Assembly: GCA_011032825.1 (NCBI GenBank)
Contig: JAADJZ010000005.1
Span: 1,679,001-1,743,000, forward strand
Source: Massariosphaeria phaeospora
Lineage: Eukaryota > Ascomycota > Dothideomycetes > Pleosporales
DNA length: 64,000 nt
Reading direction: 5' to 3'
The notes under the pieces: model-generated
Databases searched by the model: none
What the model saw: the letters and a program-made list of their open reading frames with translations, nothing else
Told to the model about the DNA's origin: nothing
Made by a program: the position numbers and the translations under genes
Shown here: one piece after another, positions 23,075 through 34,410 of the stretch
Layout of the letters: the number at the start of each line of letters is the position of its first letter
Numbering within the stretch: position 1 is the first letter of the stretch

Positions 23075-24938
23075 ACGTACCTAACGAGTTAGCAAGCTAT
23101 ACAAGTTAGCAAAATACTTTTACTAAGCTTTTACTAACTTTACCTATGTACGCAATGCTTCAACAACAATACTAAATAGAACCTTCTAATAAACGTTAAA
23201 TACAAAATGCTTTTTAAGTTTTTAAACAAAATGCGACACTTTTTATGCAACGCGCTGCAGCTATCTATAATGTTGCTTAAACAACACTAAGCTATTAACG
23301 CGCTAAACAACTTTTACAAGCAAATTGCTAGCTTAAATTAATAAATTTAACAAAAACTAAAGAAAACGTAGTTGTTAAGCATATACTTAAGCTTATTACG
23401 CGTAGATTTTTTTTTAAGCTCGCAGCTGTAGCTAATATAGCTAATTTCTTGCGCGCAAAGCGCAATTTAGGCTAGGTTAGCTTAAACTAGTTTAGTATGT
23501 AGGTTAAGCGCTGCTCTAAGTTTACAATAAAGTTTAATCGCAAGTACAATTATAAAAAAGCGCTTTGCAAGAATCTAAAAGTTATTTAGAGCTAGTTTAG
23601 CCTAGTAGCTAATATCAAAGCTAAGTACGGCATCTAGAATAAAAACACGTATAACTTTAACAAAGCAAGCTTTATAATAGCCTAGATATTAACCAAAGTA
23701 GTTGTTATAGCTTTAAAAAAACAAGAACGGCTAAAGGCAGTACAGCAAAGTAACAAAGAGTAAACAATAGTTATCCAAAGCATCAACGCAACAAGTTAAG
23801 CTATTCTACTTTTTATTATTTTTAAAAGCTGCTACTACTTCTTTGCTTAGTATAAAGAAAATAACTTACTTTAAAACTAGATTATTGCAGTTTCTAAGAA
23901 CAGCTAGACAATAAACAAGCTTAGTTTTAAGTAGTTAAAGCACTTTAATAAGCATACAAAAATAAAAGTAGTTAGCAGCTACTAACTACTCGCAATTAAC
24001 GGCTATAAGAGCTACAACTCGCTTAAATTCTAGCAATACTACAAAGAAAACAAAATTATTACTATTTGCATGCTTTCGCACTTATTGCACTTTTTACAGC
24101 TTTTTAATATAAGTTGTTTTGCTTTTTTTTAAAAAGCGTACGAGCGCTAAGCTAAAGATTTTATGCGCAACTAAATTACTTACATTACAAAACTTAAGTT
24201 TTTACTATAATTTATACGCGCTTATAATGCTGCAATTACTTTTAGTAATATCTAAAAAAAGTTTTAAAGCGCTAGATTAGTTCTATTTAACTTAAAACTA
24301 GTTATAATAGCTTTTAACGTCTAGTTGCGTACTCTATTACTACTACTACTTATTAACAACAAGCCTTAGTAGTTGCAAACTTTAAGCAATATTTTTAAAC
24401 TAAAGTCGCAATTAACGCTTGTAAAAGTAAGAATTTAAAAGTATGTAAATAGCTTACCAACGTCTATAGTAAAAGCCTTTAAAAAAGTTTTTAAAAAAGT
24501 AGCAATTATTGCGCACAAGCTAGTGTTAGCGCAAAAAAAAATCGCAAAGCTTTAAGTAGCAAATAAGCTGCTACGCAACGTAGAACGCATAAAAAAAAGC
24601 AAGTTTAAGCAGAAAAAACTTTAATAGTTAAAAATAAAGCTCGTTTAGCTACTTTTAAAAACTTTAAAGCGCGTAGTAATAAAAAAAAGCTAAAGACGCA
24701 AGTGCGCGCTAAAAGAAGTAAGCTAACTTAAAAGCGCTGCAAGTAATGCAATTAAACTAAGCATAACGCGCGTACGTATAAGCAAGCAGCAAAAGTAAAC
24801 TTTAAATAATATCTTATATTGTATTATACTATATAGAGCTAAAGTAAGCTATTTTGCGCTAGAATAAAAGTAGTTTTGGTAAGAGCTTAGCAAAAGTGTT
24901 TCGCTAACTCGTGTAGCTCGCTAACTCGTTAGGTACGT
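23075..24938 (+). mobile_element. Fot1/pogo-like transposon, family B (1864 bp), uninterrupted
   Basis: Inverted ends ACGTACCTAACGAGTTAGC and GCTAACTCGTTAGGTACGT. TA follows the right end; the left flank reads GA, probably a decayed TA. The plus-strand transposase has the first catalytic block at about 23,620-23,690 (YGI.NKNTYNFNKASF, catalytic Asp to Asn) and an HNAR knuckle relic near 24,740-24,790. Around 24,290-24,305 it preserves the empty site of the family A insertion seen in the 9.1-kb copy. Its right end is the last AT-rich element before the compartment boundary. Confidence 0.9.
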
Positions 24939-24995
24939 TATAAGAAATTTTCTTCTAGTTTTTGCAATTCAATTTTATCAATTGCAGCTTAAATA

Positions 24996-25112
24996 GGGTC
25001 CATAGTAGTGGAGTTGTCGCGTGTTGAAGATTAGGGAGTTTTGACGTGTTTGGTGTTCGGCGTGCATTGGCTGAATCCGTGCATTGGGTGCACGGACACG
25101 GTAGGGCTTAAC
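24996..25112 (+). repeat. Boundary repeat, copy 1
   Basis: Shares GTCGCGTGTTGAAGA and a downstream GCACGGACACG-type segment, in the same order, with 34,200-34,362, where it is spread over more bases. Both copies lie where an AT-rich block gives way to GC-equilibrated DNA and both read the same way. Origin unknown; a retroelement LTR piece is possible. Confidence 0.5.
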
Positions 25113-26109
25113 GCTGTTCAAAACAAGTCTTTCTCCACAACAACCAATCTTCATCAACACTCTCACGACATCTTGCTTTCACCTTATAGAATCATTCGAT
25201 TTGAATAACACGTCAAAGGGACCTGCGATCCCTGCGAAAGCTTCAGACCAACGAGGTACATGAGGGTGTAAGCTGTACCAGGGCGCCGAGTTTGCTTGCA
25301 GATGCCTTTGTCCAGGGCTTGAGCACTCCTCCTCTTAGCATACTAGATTTTGTCGCCGAGTGTGAATGAGGGTATAGATGTGGTCTAGATGGCCTGTGCA
25401 AAAGTGGAGTAACTGGTGGTTACAAGTGAATCACACATCAGCCTCTTATCTTATACGTGGTTCCATTCACTTAGTCTTCGAGATCATGTTTCTTTCAGTG
25501 AAATCAGGTTATCACATATGTTTTTTTTTTCATTCTGTCTTCTTTTCAAGAAAAAGATTTTGGATTGTTCCTGCGATAGGTCGGGGTTACCACGCGTCTT
25601 GGGAACTCTCATCGCCACCTTCTCGCTTGTTAAGGGAGTACTGCGGTCAAAATAACGCGATTATTCAACTGTGCTACCGTCTTCAAATGACGACGGTATT
25701 ATACAGACTCAGATACGGTGCTGATGGCGAGGCCGTGTCTGCTATTAGTCAATGCCTTATGTCGTTAGACATATGGTTTCTAAACATAATGAGTTCGTTT
25801 GGTGGTGGGAAGAGCACCTGAGTATGCCTTTTCGATCACCTGTCAGGCTATACCAATGCCAGAAGCCTCCCGCGTCGTTGGCCACGCGTCATAGTATGGG
25901 TGGGGCCGCGGTCGGTTGTTCATCAGCTTCTTTCACTCCATTCTGCCCTCTCCAACCCCGCTTGGTCTAACCTCCCACAACGTGGCGCTCTTCTCTGGTC
26001 GCCACGCGGGCAGGCTTGGCGAAGATTTCTCCGCTTGTGAGCCCTCTTATCGCCGGTGGTGCCCCATCTTCGCTCTCCCTCCTCCACCGAACCCACCACG
26101 ACGGGCACG
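25113..26109. other. Intergenic; no gene supported
   Basis: Overlapping open frames at 25,378-26,281 on both strands show no family motif, no consistent splice pattern and no coding bias. The last 300 bp probably include the promoter and 5' UTR of the zinc-finger gene. Confidence 0.5.
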
Positions 26110-29100
26110 ATGGACACAACTGCCAACCCGGACGGTGACTACGGCAAGACCGGTTCCAAGATGGATGGCTCGAAGAAGAAAACACAACGCAACAAACAGT
26201 AAGTTTTCGTTGGCATAATCCCGCTGATGGGACACTAAGCTGGGCATACAGACAAACGGTCACCCCAAAGCCGCACGACAATGCGCCGTTTTCGCATGTC
26301 AGCGATGACGAGGACGTTCAGAGTGCTGCTCGCATTCTAGTGAGTCTCGCTACGGATGCTGGCATCGTGAACGGCGGCAGCGTACTAACGCGAAGCAAGA
26401 GCGCGGCTCAAACAGATACCCCCACCACAACAACAGATGCGCCTAGCAAGGAGAGGCCATTCAGGTGCCTTTTCTGCTCGAAGACTTACATAATCGAAGC
26501 AGCCCTGCGTGTATGTGCTATGCTCATTTCATTCTGCATCTGTTAACTCGTCTTAGCGTCACGAAAAGAAATCCGTCTGTGCCAGAAATAACCGTGAACT
26601 CAATCGAGACAATCGTGAACCCAAGCAACCTATTCCGCGACTCCCTTCACCCTTATCTAATGCGAAGAGATCGTGGACTTGTCCACGGTGTGCAGTGCCG
26701 TTTCACAACAAGTTCTCGGTTGAAGTAAGTCTTCGCCCAATAGGTGTTTCGCCGATACTGATTGTAAAAAGCGACATATCAAGGAAGCCTGTTGGAAGAT
26801 CTGTGATTCCTGCGCTGTTGACGAGTATCTCAACTGCGACGGGTACAAACGTGAGGGACCTTGCAGTCGCTGTTCTAGGGAGCAACACCGTTGTAAGAAG
26901 CACACCGCTCCCAGACCAGGAAGCGTACCGGTCAAGCTCGCTGTAAAGAACTCCCAGGATGTTCCCTCTGGCACGCACATTAGCAAGAAGCGTGACGCCA
27001 GCCAGTCTCCTGACGCTGCTCCAAAGCCACTGGCGAAGAACCCGCGTGGATTCTTAGCAATCAATCACATCCAGGGCATGTCACTTGGGTATGAAAAGAG
27101 AACAAATTCTGACTAAACCAGGTCCATCACGAGCATCCGAGAATACAGCTTCGTCGGTCCAGCGCCCGCTCTCTAGCAGAATGCCTGGATCGAGGGTAGT
27201 TGCTACTGCAGCAGTGCCAGCGCTTCACAGGAACACATTGAAAGAAACGGCAGCTGATACGACTCCAAAGCAGCCGCCTGTCGCTGAAGCTAAAATGGCT
27301 GAGAAATCCCAGAATCCTCTAAGGAGTAGATCAGGACCTCGTCCCGCGACTTCCTGGCTTGCTGTGTCTCCTCAGCGGGCACAGTCAAGTCAAGATGCTA
27401 ACACCCCCACGGTGAATCCACCTCAAACGGGTTGGACTGCTGTCAATGTTCCGCGCTCACGGGCCCCACTCACATCAATGACTGGAGCACAGTACCAAGT
27501 TAGAGCACCAATTCCCGCAACGATTCCCGCAACGGCTGCAGCTCCTTCCATTTCAGCTCCCTCCAATCCAACTCCGCAATACCCAAACGTTCATTCCGGA
27601 GAATATCGTCAATTGCCAAATATGTCCCGGGTTCAGTCGCAGGATAACCAATGGACTCAATCAACAGGCCAAATGAATGCTCAGCAGCAGCGCTTTTCGC
27701 AGTCGTATGGTAACGGTAGCCACGTGGCCTACGCAAATCCGTATGCTAGCACTGGATATCAGTACGGGCGTCTTTCTGCAGTCCGAACCCCAATGCTTGA
27801 TTCTCCACGTTCGCCGATTGAAGACGGTTCAGCGCTACCATACGGGAATACTGGTCAAGCGAGTGGTGGTTTTCATGTCTACGAAGATCTGTCACTATAT
27901 GACCTCGAGAACCGGACTCCTGTACATTCACGCCCAGGATCTCGTCAAGATATCTATGCGGCAACTCGACCAAACACGCCGGGATATCAATCTGCCAACC
28001 ACGGCGTATCATATCTACGTCCTCCTCAAGGTTACGCGCCTGCTTACCCGTCTCTACCACTCGAGAACAGTACTTACGACAATACATTCCATCAAGCCGA
28101 CTGGTACGCGAGATCACAGCAATGGGCAGGTCGTGTCGTACCGGTGGGTAGTTCCGCTACACTGTTTATTTCTAACCATATTAACACCTTCGTCCAGACT
28201 CACTATATCCAACCCCGTCCGGCGCCCGAGCCATATGATCCCGACATAACCCTTCGTGTCATTTCCATCAACGTGACCAACCAGGCCTATTTCAACCTCC
28301 ACCTTCGTCACAGCTTCGTATTTGGCCCGTATTTCGAAGCATACTGCCGCCAGCACGGTAAACGGTTCCAGGTAGATTGGGAATTTATCTATCGGGCTGA
28401 GCACAACGGTCAGCGGGTGCAAGCTATCATAGGATGGGACACGACCCCGAATCTAGACGAGTATCCGGGCATTATGATGAGAAATGGTGATACCATCGAA
28501 ATTCGAGAGATCAACGTGGCTGCCAACGAAGATCTTGACGTTGCGACTGATCAAGGGGATGCGGAGCCATCTGAAGCTTCATCCCAATCTTCAGACCAAG
28601 AGGATCACGAGGAACCTGAGGCTGAAGATGACGAAGAAGAGCCCGAAAATGGTACCGACAACGTGGCCGAGCTGCGTGAGTTGAACCGCAATCTCACGGT
28701 CGAGAACGACACCCTCCGTGCCGACAACATCCGTCTGCGTAGCGAGATCGTCATGCTTCGTCGTGGTCCTGTTCACCCAATCGGACGCGAGGCTCCCACT
28801 CCAGTTGCCGCTGCGTCTAGTGCTATATCTGGAGCTGGTTCCGGTTCTAGGTCTGGTCGCCACAAGGCTGCCATAGCGTCTCTGCGCCCTCCAAGCCCTC
28901 GCCCCACGTCAGCCGAGGAGGCAGCATCGGACATTCGTCCAGCCCAGAAGGAAGTCGCGCAAGAGCCGCCTCATCAGTCAACCTCGGCCGGCCATGCTCG
29001 CCCCAATCTCGATGACACCGACGACGACGCCGACGAGCTCGCCGAAGAACTCATCTTCGCTGGAAACGGCCCCTTGGACAGCGCCCCGCACATGAACGAG

Positions 29101-29259
29101 TCTCAGATTGCAAACCCGGCCATGCTCAACATTTCCCCGTCCCGCGGCTTGCTCGATCCCCTTGCTTCGGAGCTGAGGCACGAGCGCACCACTTCGGCTT
29201 GGAGCAACAGCAGCTTGTCGTCGATTTCAGGATCCGACGACGATGAGGAGCTACGTTGA
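26110..29259 (+). CDS. Zinc-finger protein with SUMO-like domain and leucine-zipper coil
   Basis: Spliced gene. Introns 26,199-26,251, 26,511-26,556 and 26,725-26,771 join small exons in frame. A fourth intron is needed between about 27,046 and 27,179 to enter the long 3' exon: donor GTATGA at 27,089 with acceptors at 27,176 or 27,179 keeps frame; a weaker donor at 27,046 with acceptor 27,121 also does. The exons encode a C2HC finger (FRCLFC...RHEKKSVC), a second (CPRCAVPFH...RHIKEAC) running into a Cys-rich cluster resembling Zn2Cys6 (CDSCAVDEYLNC, PCSRCSREQHRC). A Pro/Ser/Gln-rich disordered stretch follows, then about 28,240-28,530 a ubiquitin/SUMO-like fold (ITLRV, FGPYFEAYCRQHGKRF, MRNGDTIEI), an acidic tract, a zipper-like coil at 28,663-28,770 and a disordered tail. 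Likely nuclear, role unknown; the architecture is unusual. Confidence 0.75.
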
Positions 29260-30095
29260 GCTGATACAGATTGCTTGCTGGCGATGCTCTGTCGAGGATG
29301 TACCACGGATGTACCAGGATTTGGTTCATGGTCTGAATGGTGGTGCTTGAACCGATAACCACGACGGCAACTTTTACTTTGCACAAACTCCTTTCGATTT
29401 CTTCCCCAAAAATGATCTTTCAACGACGGCAATGCAGTACCCTACGGTATACACTTGAGATTGTCGAACGATGCGAGCTATTCCAACACGGTCTGACACA
29501 AAAATTGCCTTTCTTCGACTTCCTTCCTCGACTCAACACGGACGGCACTTGACACGATACGTCACCAAAAAGCGATTTGCAACTCCTCGAGGCTGTTATC
29601 ACGACGAATAAGTTGTGTTTTTTTCTTTCTCTTTGCTTTGGCCCTTTCCCCCCTTTCATCAGTTCAGTTGTGTGCTTGGACGAACGCTGGTCTGTCGTAG
29701 ATAGACGAGGTAAGTTGTTTGGGTATTGAGTGCATGGATTCTTTGGGTCTGTGCGGTCTTGATTCTGGGACTGGTGTGCGGGGATTGGGCTGGAGTTTGA
29801 TTTTATTTGATCGATTGATCGGTTAGGGTGATAAAATATGGGGTAGTCAATGGAGCTATTAGCTCGGATTTGCAAGTGTGTGGTGCGGTGTGGTGTGATG
29901 TAATATGATGTGATGTGATGTGACATTGGTGAAGTGGCGAGATGTTTCACGTTTAATTGCGAGTGTGTTTGTGTGGATCATAAAGTCGTTGCATGGGTAT
30001 CTGGGATATGCTAATACGCGCAAAGGCTCGAATCCATGAATATGAAAGAACCTCTCTTGAGCAAAACACTCAAACAGCTTTTCCACAGCCCCATC
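29260..30095. other. Convergent intergenic region with TG-rich simple repeats
   Basis: Between two convergent genes. 29,876-29,925 is a degenerate (GATGT)n/(GGTGT)n tract. Open frames here are antisense or low-complexity and are not supported. Confidence 0.6.
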
Positions 30096-30878
30096 TCATC
30101 TGCCTGACTTCGCCTTTGGAATTACCCTCTTCACACTATCTCCCAGGGCCGCAAACATACTTCGCTCCTTATTATTATTAGTATCCTCCCGTTTCGCCTC
30201 TTCATTCTCTAGCCTCATCCTCTCCGCCTCCTCCGTTCGAATAGCAGCTTCCTCCACGCCCTCTCTATCCAGCTTCTCGGCCCGCATCACACTCCTCACC
30301 ACCTCCCGCAAAACCTCTACAACCTGTTCCCTCTTCTTCGTATCCACCTCAAACGCATTCCACCCTTTCCCCAACGCCCATGCCCGCGCATCCTCCATCC
30401 CCACCTGCCTTCGGCCCTCTCCTGATTCCACAAGGTCAGCCTTCGTCCCCACCAGCACGCAGCCAAACCGCTGCCCCGCGGCCTCCGGATACGCCGCCCC
30501 GTCTTCCTTGCGGACAGCGCGCCGGTTCGCCGCAACAACGGCGAGACCGGACGTGGTAACATGCGTGAAGCTCGGCAGGGATGTGATATCGTACAGCAGA
30601 ACAACGCCGTCAGCACGCTCTAGTAGAGTCTTGAAGGTGAGGAAGTTGAGAGGGAGATCTCGCGGGTCTTCGCGGAAGATGGTCGAAGAGATATCGGTGA
30701 GATACAGGTCCCAGGGCAAGTTGGCGTCGTCGTCTAGTGTGAGGGCTGCGCAGCTGGTGTGTAGGAGTGTGGGGTCGTAGAAAGCGAAGTGCGTGTTCTG
30801 GATGAAGATGTCTGTGAAGCAGGTTTTGCCGACGGCGGATTCGCCCAAGACGACGATGCTGCGGTGCGGAGGGGGCAT
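30096..30878 (-). CDS. Atypical Ras-like small GTPase
   Basis: 260 residues, single exon. The P-loop GESAVGKT is near residues 12-19, and a Ras-like core continues through a DGVVLLYDIT strand/loop (around residues 90-99) to a GTKADL motif (G4, with Thr in place of the usual Asn). The G3 position reads LTDISS rather than DTAGQ, so the catalytic Gln is absent. An extended, charged, helical C-terminus (Glu/Arg-rich, about residues 200-245) ends in SGR with no CAAX box, so prenylation is not expected. This suggests a Ras-fold protein with slow or no GTP hydrolysis, held by its helical tail rather than by lipid. It abuts the second AT-rich block on its 5' side, and its promoter is only tens of bases from AT-rich DNA. 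Confidence 0.8.
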   Translation of the reverse strand: MPPPHRSIVVLGESAVGKTCFTDIFIQNTHFAFYDPTLLHTSCAALTLDDDANLPWDLYLTDISSTIFREDPRDLPLNFLTFKTLLERADGVVLLYDITSLPSFTHVTTSGLAVVAANRRAVRKEDGAAYPEAAGQRFGCVLVGTKADLVESGEGRRQVGMEDARAWALGKGWNAFEVDTKKREQVVEVLREVVRSVMRAEKLDREGVEEAAIRTEEAERMRLENEEAKREDTNNNKERSMFAALGDSVKRVIPKAKSGR

Positions 30879-31262
30879 GTTTCATACAGCGAGGGTTTTT
30901 GGTTCTAAGAAAGTTTATATTGGTGCAGTCCGTAATACCGCATACACCCTCAAAAAAGTTTAGTGCGAGGTATCTCTATGTACACAAAGTCACACTGTAG
31001 GTATATTCTATACTATACTAGTTTAGTACAGAAATCCTCCCTCATCAACACGAAAAAAATGAAATATTAAGATATTGAAAGTACATTACTATAATAAGAT
31101 AATTTTTCTTGATAGTTTAGTTTTATATAGTAGTATACAGAGTATGTTAAATTTGCATTAAAATTAATCTTGTTTTCATAATGTTATTCTATATTTAGAG
31201 GTAACTAAACTGTTTTTAGAGTGTAACGTAAAGTACTACCAAGTAACTTAAACTACTAAGTA
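30879..31262. other. GTPase promoter grading into AT-rich block
   Basis: The first ~60 bp have ordinary composition; beyond about 30,950 the sequence becomes AT-rich with no element recognised until the split MITE at 31,263. Confidence 0.4.
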
Positions 31263-33320
31263 AGCTAGCGAATAGGTATAAGTTAAGTTAAAGTTGAGTT
31301 AGATCCGCACGAACTAGAAAACGAAAATTAAAATCTTTACTTTTTAATATCTTACCTAATAACGTAAACTACTAGTAACTCGGCTAAACTAGTAACCCGG
31401 CCAAAAATGCTTGGCACAACCAACTTATCTCAAAGAACATTAAATTAATTGCTATTAAACAAAGAACCTGCGTACGTCGTGCTAGCTTTAGATTTAGAAA
31501 CTTCTTTTGTATTCTTTTAGCAAGTTTAGGCATTGTGCCTTGTATTACTATAGTTTTTACAGCGCTGTAGAGCTAGTTGTGCTCTTTTTTAACTCTTTTT
31601 ACTACGCGCTTTTTTTGATAGCTAAAGCGCTGTAGACGCTTTAGCAGCTACTTGCGCTAATCTGTTACTATACTCTATTGTACTGCCATGCTAAATCTGC
31701 TTCTGTTTGCGCAATTTCTACTTAGTTATCTTTGCTAATTGATTTTTAAGCTTTTTAATACGGTGGTCTTTAAGCGCGTTCTAATGCAGCATTAATTTAG
31801 CTCTTTTTACAAGCTAAAAGAAGCTACTCTGCGCTAAAGTAAGCAATCTAGTAATAGAATCGCGTACTAGCTTTAATTGCGATTTAAATTTAAGTGTATT
31901 GCTTAGAGTCTTTGACTGCTACGGCGTTTCTAGTGCGAGAGGTAGTAGCAAGGTACGCAGCTGTACTTTAAGACAACTAAAAACTACCTACGCGTTAATA
32001 GAAACTAGCTTTAAAACTTTAAAAGCTTTCTTGCAGTTCTTTATTGTAAACACTTTAAAAACGCGTTTTTAAAGGCTAGCAGAAAGCTTTTTTTGTTAAT
32101 ATAGAAAACGCGCTAGCGCGCTAAGTCTCAAACGCGTTGAGAGTACTTTAGCTTTAGCAGCAAAAAGCAAACTACATCTAGCAGCTAAAGAATATAAAAT
32201 AAATAAGCTAGCATGCAAAGCGTAAGAATTTTGTTTTTAAAGCAATAGTTTTTAAAATTCTAAAATTAGTAGCTCTTATAGCCGTTTAAAATAAGCAGCT
32301 AATACTTCTTTACCTAACGCGCTTTTGTATGCGCGTTAAAGTGCTTTAACTATTTAAAACTAAAAGCGTTGTTTGTCTAGCTGTTCTTAGAAACTAAAAG
32401 CTTCTAATTGCTAGGTATAGAGTTTTTTTTGTACTATGCTAAAATGTAAACGCGCTTTTTGTAGATAATAAATAGCAGAATCGCGTACCCTGCGGCGCAA
32501 ATGCTCTAGATAACTATTACCTACTCTCGATTGCCTAGCTAGATAAGATTAGGTTGAGTACGTTTTTAAAAGCTTGTAACAACTTTTATAAAACCAATTA
32601 CGCTTATTTAAAAGCTAGTCTTGTTAAAGTTGTGCACGTTGTTGTCGTAGACGCCGTACTTAGCTTTAGTGTCCTTTACTAGCTTGAACTACGCGCTAAT
32701 TATCTCTAGATTCTCTTAGAGTATTCTCTGCCTATTTTTAGCTTAATTAAAAGCTATTTTGAGTTTAAATAAACGCGTTACGAAGCGCGCAGGCTAGTTC
32801 TTGCTTACTAGCTTGCTACTACGCTCGCCTAGCAGTTTATTAGCTATATTAGCTACTAGGCTGCTACTTTAGATAGAAAAAGCGCAAATTCTTGCGCGTT
32901 AAAGTTAAGAATGTATTAGACAATTGTTTTTTTTTTAGTGCTTGTAAGCTTACAGAGAGTAAACGTAGTTTTTAAGCTAAAAAGTATTTCTTTATTGCGT
33001 TTAGCAAGTTAACAGTAATTAATAGTAAAAAACTGTGCAGCTGCGCAGAAGCTTTAGAATTTGCTAGCTCTAAAAGCTTTAAGAGCAAAAAAGAGTTTGC
33101 TTTTGTATTTACGTAATTGCGCGTTTGTAGGTGTAAGCATAGTAGAAGCAAGTTAGTATTCGTAGTCTTAGCGTTTTTTAGCTAGGTTACTAGTTTGGCT
33201 AGGTTACTAGTAGTTTACGTTACTATAGATATACTAATGCAAATTTAACACGTGCTACAAATATATAAACACAATTATATATAAAATTATTAGAGAATTC
33301 TAGCTAGTCTAGAGTATATT
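31263..33320. mobile_element. MITE-1 copy split by a family A transposon, right half lost
   Basis: 31,263-31,361 matches the left part of MITE-1 (ends AGCTAGCGAATAGG, with G-to-A decay, then the CCGCACG and CTTACCTAATA segments). The match resumes at 33,223-33,320 with CTATAGATATACTAATGC, exactly the sequence that follows CCTAATA in the intact copy at 2349-2782. It then stops before the spacer, so the inverted right half is deleted. A family A fragment follows at once. Confidence 0.88.
31362..33220 (-). mobile_element. Fot1/pogo-like transposon, family A (1859 bp), inside MITE-1
   Basis: Inverted ends ACGTAAACTACTAGTAACTC and its partner, flanked by TA (31,360-31,361 and 33,221-33,222), in MITE-1 at CCTAA|TA|CTATAG. 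The minus-strand transposase has the first catalytic block at about 32,610-32,640 read as HNFNKTSF, with Asp to Asn, and a C-terminal knuckle near 31,545-31,590 in which a Cys has become Tyr. Closely similar to the 10,344-12,191 copy, including the same antisense open stretch. RIP-inactivated. Confidence 0.92.
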
Positions 33321-33324
33321 TTAG

Positions 33325-33475
33325 AAACTATAGTAATACAAAGCACAATGCCTAAACCTACTAAAAAAATATAGAAAAAGCTTTTAAATCTAGCGCTAGC
33401 ACGACGTACGCAGGTTTCTTGTTTAATAGCAATTAATTTAATATTCTTTAAAATAAGTTGGTTGTGCTAAGAGAT
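33325..33475 (+). mobile_element. Family A end fragment
   Basis: About 150 bp matching the transposase tail and subterminal part of family A in plus orientation (compare about 21,675-21,825), including the TAGCACGACGTACGCAGG and TTGGTTGTGCTAAG segments. It lacks the terminal inverted repeat. It marks the breakpoint of the deleted MITE-1 half. Confidence 0.75.
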
Positions 33476-34199
33476 TTCTAGCTACTTAGTAATATTAGCT
33501 ACTTAGTAATCGTTTACGTTAGCTACTTATGTTAATTGTAGTATTTTTAATGCGCTTTTATAAATAAAACTAAGCAGCAACAACGTTCTATCTACGCAAA
33601 CTACTACTACAAGAGTTATTTACTTACGTAAGCTATTCTAGCGAACTGCTTTTACTTTTTTATTTTATTTTATAAACGTTAAAAGAACACTTGTTTTAAG
33701 CAGCTAATTATACTAATTATAAACATTTTTTATTTATATTATACGTTTGCTTAGACTAAACGTTGTACTTTTTTATTTTCTTATGCAAGAAGTTAAAGTA
33801 TAGCTTGTACTTATTTCTTAAGTTAGCTACGTAGCAGTTAGAGTCTATAGCAGCTGTTTATTTTGAAATAAAATTGCTTTAGTTTAGGTAAAAGAAGCGC
33901 GTAACCTAGCTGTTAAAAATAGGTAATTTAGCTATTTTAAACTTAAAATTTCGCACTATATCTTTTGTAGGAGGTAGCTTTTGCTTTGTTAAGCTTACGA
34001 TATACTGCACAAGCTCTAACTCTTGTTGTAGGCTGAGTTTCTAGTGCGACGCGTTCTTGGCGTCTTAGGAAGCTGTTACGCTCCTCTACCTTCGCCCTAG
34101 CGTCGAGCAGTTGACGCTATATTAATCAGCAACCTGTTGGAGAGTATATTTTGCGCCTAGTTCGCGCAAGTTCAAATCTTCAATCTCCTTGTCGATCGG
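33476..34199. other. AT-rich stretch grading to GC-normal DNA
   Basis: No gene recognised. The AT-rich composition ends near 34,030. A tract starting TGTTGGAGAG at 34,135 and a CGGCAACA at 34,394-34,401 would suit Ty1/copia LTR ends (TGTTG...CAACA), but no flanking duplication is seen, so it is not called. Confidence 0.35.
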
Positions 34200-34362
34200 A
34201 TCTATGGTGGTTGAGTAGTCGCGTGTTGAAGAAAGTGAGTTGGACGCGAGTTTGTTGTTGCGGGGCACGGGCCGACTCCGGGCACGGTGCGCACGGGCAC
34301 AGTAGTAGAACGTTTATGGTGTTCCGCGTGCATCACGCGCACGGACACGTTAGTGGTCATTA
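34200..34362 (+). repeat. Boundary repeat, copy 2
   Basis: Counterpart of 24,996-25,112: shared GTCGCGTGTTGAAGA at 34,218-34,232 and GCGCACGGACACG near 34,338-34,350, with an extra intervening GCGGGGCACGGGCCGAC-type duplication. Function unknown. Confidence 0.5.
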
Positions 34363-34410
34363 GGTAAGCCCACTTGCAGCACTACCTACACTACGGCAAC
34401 ATTTGCACTA

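Noticed and set aside
25378..25821. 147-residue open frame in the boundary region
   Set aside because: No family motif, no splice context, several equal overlapping frames.
27677..28249. 190-residue frame inside the zinc-finger gene
   Set aside because: Overlaps a longer frame with recognisable domains; no independent motif.
34135..34401. Solo Ty1/copia LTR (TGTTG...CAACA)
   Set aside because: No flanking duplication and no second copy of both ends.
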